A stretch of DNA of 19,845 nucleotides. Origin: Monoraphidium neglectum (taxonomy: Eukaryota > Chlorophyta > Chlorophyceae > Sphaeropleales > Selenastraceae). Of the stretch, positions 16,496 to 19,845 are shown piece after piece; the first letter of the stretch is position 1, and each line of letters starts with the position of its first letter. Position numbers and translations under genes: made by a program. The DNA lies in the NCBI RefSeq assembly GCF_000611645.1, contig NW_014012860.1, forward strand, positions 1 to 19,845. Reading direction: 5' to 3'. The notes beneath the pieces are model-generated. The model was given only the letters and a program-made list of their open reading frames with translations. It was not told where the DNA came from and made no database searches.

Positions 16496-19400
16496 ATGTC
16501 CCCTGAAAGGTGCAACCGCCGCAAGAACGACGGCGCCGATAAGCGCAGCGCCCCAAACCGCCCGCAGCCGCGCGATGCCGTCTCAGACGGGACCGACGAG
16601 GGTCAGGCCAACCCTTCGGCAGCCGGTCAAGAGGGTGATACGAGCCACAGCGGAGGCGGTGGCCAGAGCGCCGCCGCCGGCGATGGTGATGCGGGCGGGG
16701 ATGCTGCAGACGAGGAAATGCTGCAATTAATAGTGGTGAACGAAGACGGTGAGAGGCGCCATGCACCGTTGAGGCGGGCTGATCGCCAGGCGGCGCGGCT
16801 GGCCGTCAGTGGGCGTTGACACGCACCCGGGTGCCTTCGCCCACGCTGCACCCCGCAGCTGCAGCGCGTGGGCCTGCCGCCCAGCACGTCACCATCAAAA
16901 GGGCCCTAACGGCGCCTCCCAGGCGGCTTCCTGCGTGCGTCCCAGGCGCACGCGCCCCTTCCGCAACGCCGTCGCCACGCTGCAGGCAACGAGGTCGTCT
17001 TCAAGGTGTTTATGAGCACGGGGATGGACAAGCTCATCCATGCGTACTGCGACAGGAAGAATGAGAAGCTGCACCGCTTGACGTTCCAGAGCCCAGGGGG
17101 CACGGTGCACCTTGAGGACACGGCATGGCAGCTGGGGCTGAAGGTGCGGTACGGGGGCGTGTGCGCGCATGCGCGTGCGTGTGGGTGGGAGGGGGCGTAA
17201 AGGGGGTAGCAGGGGCCGCCACCCGCTTTTGATGTTTCGCCGCACGCTGAGCAGCACGCCATGTTGCGGCGCCTAGGCCTTTTTGGGGGCCTGTACGGCC
17301 GACTTCGGCGCTCCCCAGCGGCGCCGTGGGCGGCGGTGCATTCAGCAGTGTGCAAATTTGCACTGGCCCAATGCCCATCACGACACGCCCGCGCACAGGA
17401 CGGAGACAAGATCTTCTGCCACCGCTTCCAGGCGCGAGGGAGGGCGCCGCGCATGCGACCGCCTTCGGCGGCGGCGTGCACCCCTGTGGTGCACTGCAAC
17501 GGCATCGCACCCTGCTTGCTTCACCTGTTCGCCCACCAAACCGTCCCTGTACGCCTGACTGCCCTGCTACTCTCGATGCACCCCCAGAGGTGCTACGCAA
17601 AGCACGTGCTGGAGTACCCTCTGCTGAAGCTGCCGCTGCCGGGGCGGCAGCTGACCCTCCATTTGGGAGACCCCACTAGCCCCGAGCTGCCGTCGTTGCG
17701 GTTTGAGGTGCAGCCATGCAATGGATTTTCATTTAGAAGCTGATCGCGGCACGCTTAAGCTGCATCAAGCACGCTGTTGCACGCATGCGCACGTGTGCTA
17801 CACATGCCCACACGTGCGTGTCATGGTCGCATGCAACACCATGAACCCTTGCTCGTCGTTTTGTCCACCGCTGTCTCTCACGCACATGCACATGCTCATG
17901 CACATGCACATGCGCATGCGCTTGCACATGCCCATGCACATGGCCATGCGCCATGCGCCACCCACAGGTCATGGAGGACATGCCCCTGTTTGACGTGGTG
18001 GACGCGTACCGCGCCGCCCTGGCGTCCAACAATCCACTTGATCCCATGGCGTTCAGCCGCGGCGCGGCGCTCGACCTGCAGTTGTCTGCCGCAGCGCAGC
18101 ACCTGGCTGATGGGGACTGGCTGGACGTGATTGACAGCCTGGTGCGCTGCGCTTGGGCTTGCCTATACGCTTGTGTGTATGCGTGTGTGCATGCATTTGA
18201 GCGAGTTTGTGGGTGATGGGTGGCTGGATTTGTGCCCACACGTGCGCGTCGCCGTGTCCTTGCGTGTGTGCAATTAAGTGGGTGTGCCCATTGGCTGGTG
18301 GGTGGGTGTCCAGCTGGGCATAATTAACTTGGTATTTCAGCCCATGCCGACACCCTTCTCCTGAGTGGTGCCACCTGAGGTGGCGCGAATGCAGGGCAGG
18401 CGCCGTGCATGTGCGCCCCTTAGCCTGTCCTGCATGCGCCAAGCGTCGGCTGATGGGGGCCGGAGGCACCTAGTGCGCGCTCCAAGCAGAGCCTGCACGT
18501 TGCTCGCCACACCATGGCACCGCGCAGCACAGCACGGCAAATCGCAGGAAGCAGCGCCGGCTTCACAGCAACTCGCCACCCCGCCAGGCGACCTTACACG
18601 CGTGCGCTGCCGTCGGCTCCCCTGCCGCGTGCTCCCCTGCCTTGCCGCCCAGGACTTTCGCCAAACTTTACTCATTGAGACGCTCATCGTCCCAGAGGCC
18701 GACTCGAGCCTGCACAAGCTGCTAGAGGGCGGCGCCGACCCCCTTGGCCACTGCGTGAGCGCCTGTCCCTGCTTGCTGCGCTGCACTGCGCGGCGGGCCG
18801 GGCCGCCCGTTTGCCAGCTGGGCGTGTCTGCCCCGCCTCTTGCCTGTCGGAGGCGGCTGGCGACGCCATCCCCTCTTCGCAACGCCAGCCTTCGGCCCTT
18901 TGAGCCTCGCCGCCTAACCGCTCGCTGGGCCTTTGCAACGCGCAGGGCGTCCTGAACCCCATGATGGTCGCGGCCAGCATCAACAACGTGGATGCGGTGT
19001 GCCGGCTGCTAGAGGCGATTGAGCGGCGCACGGCGGACCCGGAAGTTTCTGAGGACCCGCGCCTGCAGGTGAGCCGCCGCGGCTGAGCGCCCGTGGCTGC
19101 TGGCTTGGAGGGCGAGGCCGTGCGTGGGGGCCGGCGCGCTTTCTGGCGCCGCTTCCCGGCGCACCTCGCTGCGCCGCCGCAGTCGCCCTTTGGGAGCACG
19201 TGCTCCTCCTGACAGGCGCGCTGCCCCAAATTCTCTTGTGTCTCGCTGTGGTGGGTGTGGCCGCCCCCAGCGCACCCGCTCCGGCTCGTGTGCACCTGGC
19301 TCCGCCTGCACCTCCTCAAGGGCCGCAAACCAAACGCCAACGCTTTGGAGTTAGGCCGAATGGGTGGAGGAGCACTTTTACTGCGCCCTTGCGGCGGCCT

Positions 19401-19845
19401 GGTGGCACGGCAGCACAAGTGTGGTCGACAAACTGCGCCGCCGCGACAGCTCGCTGGCCCGGCTGCTGCAGCGGATGGGGATAAGCTTGCGCAGCAGCTG
19501 GGTGATGCGACAGCCCGTGGGGCCGTGGCGCAAAGAAAAGAAGGACGGCAGCGGCGACGAGCAGCGGAACAAGGACGCGAGTGCTCAAAATGAGCAGGCA
19601 ACAGCGCCGCAGCAGCAGCAGCAGCAGGCGGAGGAGGACGGCACAGAGGAACGGGCGGCGGAGACCTCAAAGCAGGAGCAGGAGCCGGTGGGACAGCCAA
19701 CGCTGGCGCAACGAGCAGGCACTCAAGGGTCGGCTGGCGACTCCAGCGCCGACGCCACCGCCGCCTCTAAGACCCCTGCCTCCGGGGCCGCCCGCGGGTC
19801 CGGCGTCGAGGCCGGGGCCGCCGCAACCGAAGCGGGGTCGGCGGG
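16496..19845 (+). CDS. SUMO-like (Rad60-SLD) domain protein running into ankyrin-like sequence; 3' end outside window
   Basis: ATG 16496 (GCCATGTCC) opens an acidic, Gly/Ser/Asp-rich N-terminus. The exon model is 16496-16748, 16986-17143, 17399 to about 17485, 17588-17707, 17968-18141, 18653-18754, 18946-19068, and 19355 to the window end. Exons 1 and 2 join in phase 1, later joins in phase 0. Residues ~73-148 form a ubiquitin-fold: MLQLIVVNEDGNEVVFKVFM, then KLIHAYCDRKN, LHRLTFQSPGG, DTAWQLGLKDGDKIFCH, as in SUMO and Rad60-SLD domains. No Gly-Gly end is visible, so it is probably a non-conjugating SUMO-like domain. Later exons add an unrecognised part, an ankyrin-like pair, and a Lys/Gln/Glu-rich low-complexity tail. 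The 17399-17743 frame is open throughout, and I saw no TGTAA between the parts. This supports one gene, but a second gene starting at ATG 17577 remains possible. Confidence 0.5.
17883..17957 (+). repeat. Degenerate CACATG hexamer repeat in an intron
   Basis: About a dozen copies of CACATG and variants (CTCATG, CGCATG, CCCATG, GCCATG) just before the acceptor at 17966-17967. Confidence 0.8.
18653..19068 (+). other. Ankyrin-like repeat pair in two phase-0 exons
   Basis: Exon 18653-18754 carries SSLHKLLEGGADPLGHC. Exon 18946-19068 carries NPMMVAASINNVDAVCRLLE. These match the loop (GGADP) and helix pair (AAS-x-N-x-VDAVCRLLE) of ankyrin repeats. Only about two units are visible. They would mediate protein binding, and the partner is unknown. 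Confidence 0.5.

Overview
The window looks like nuclear DNA of a green alga, most likely a chlorophyte of the Chlorophyceae type. It is very GC-rich. Its genes are intron-rich, with GTGAG/GTGCG donors and CAG acceptors. TGTAA motifs lie downstream of stop codons, as in chlorophyte polyadenylation. GT microsatellites and CAG/poly-Gln tracts are common, and an octotricopeptide-repeat (OPR) protein is encoded, a family expanded in these algae. No prokaryotic, viral or transposon gene was recognised. Exon borders are read by eye from splice motifs, phase and family alignment, so a few are uncertain.

Layout: (1) 3-1190 +, the 3' part of an mTERF-like organelle gene. (2) 1299-2330, an unresolved stretch with one coding-like exon, followed by 2335-4101 +, an Ala/Ser/Lys-rich disordered protein with repeated Trp-anchored basic helices. 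(3) 4102-5093, no convincing gene. (4) 5094-8159 -, a 1021-residue OPR protein. (5) 8837-9124 -, APC11, the RING subunit of the anaphase-promoting complex. (6) 9471-16064 +, the centrepiece: a 14-exon gene for a protein of about 1239 residues with four thiamine enzymes in the order TenA - HAD phosphatase - ThiD - ThiE. (7) 16496 to the window end +, a gene starting with a SUMO-like (Rad60-SLD-type) domain and apparently running on into ankyrin-like sequence.

In plants the parts of gene 6 are two separate proteins: TH2 (TenA-HAD, thiamine monophosphate phosphatase) and TH1 (ThiD-ThiE, HMP-P kinase/TMP synthase). Here the TH2-to-TH1 junction lies inside one uninterrupted exon (13121-13727). One polypeptide could therefore salvage the pyrimidine, phosphorylate it, couple it to the thiazole and remove the phosphate to give free thiamine. 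The gene is head-to-head with APC11 across 346 bp. The flanking mTERF-like and OPR genes are probable organelle gene-expression factors and show no sequence-level link to thiamine.
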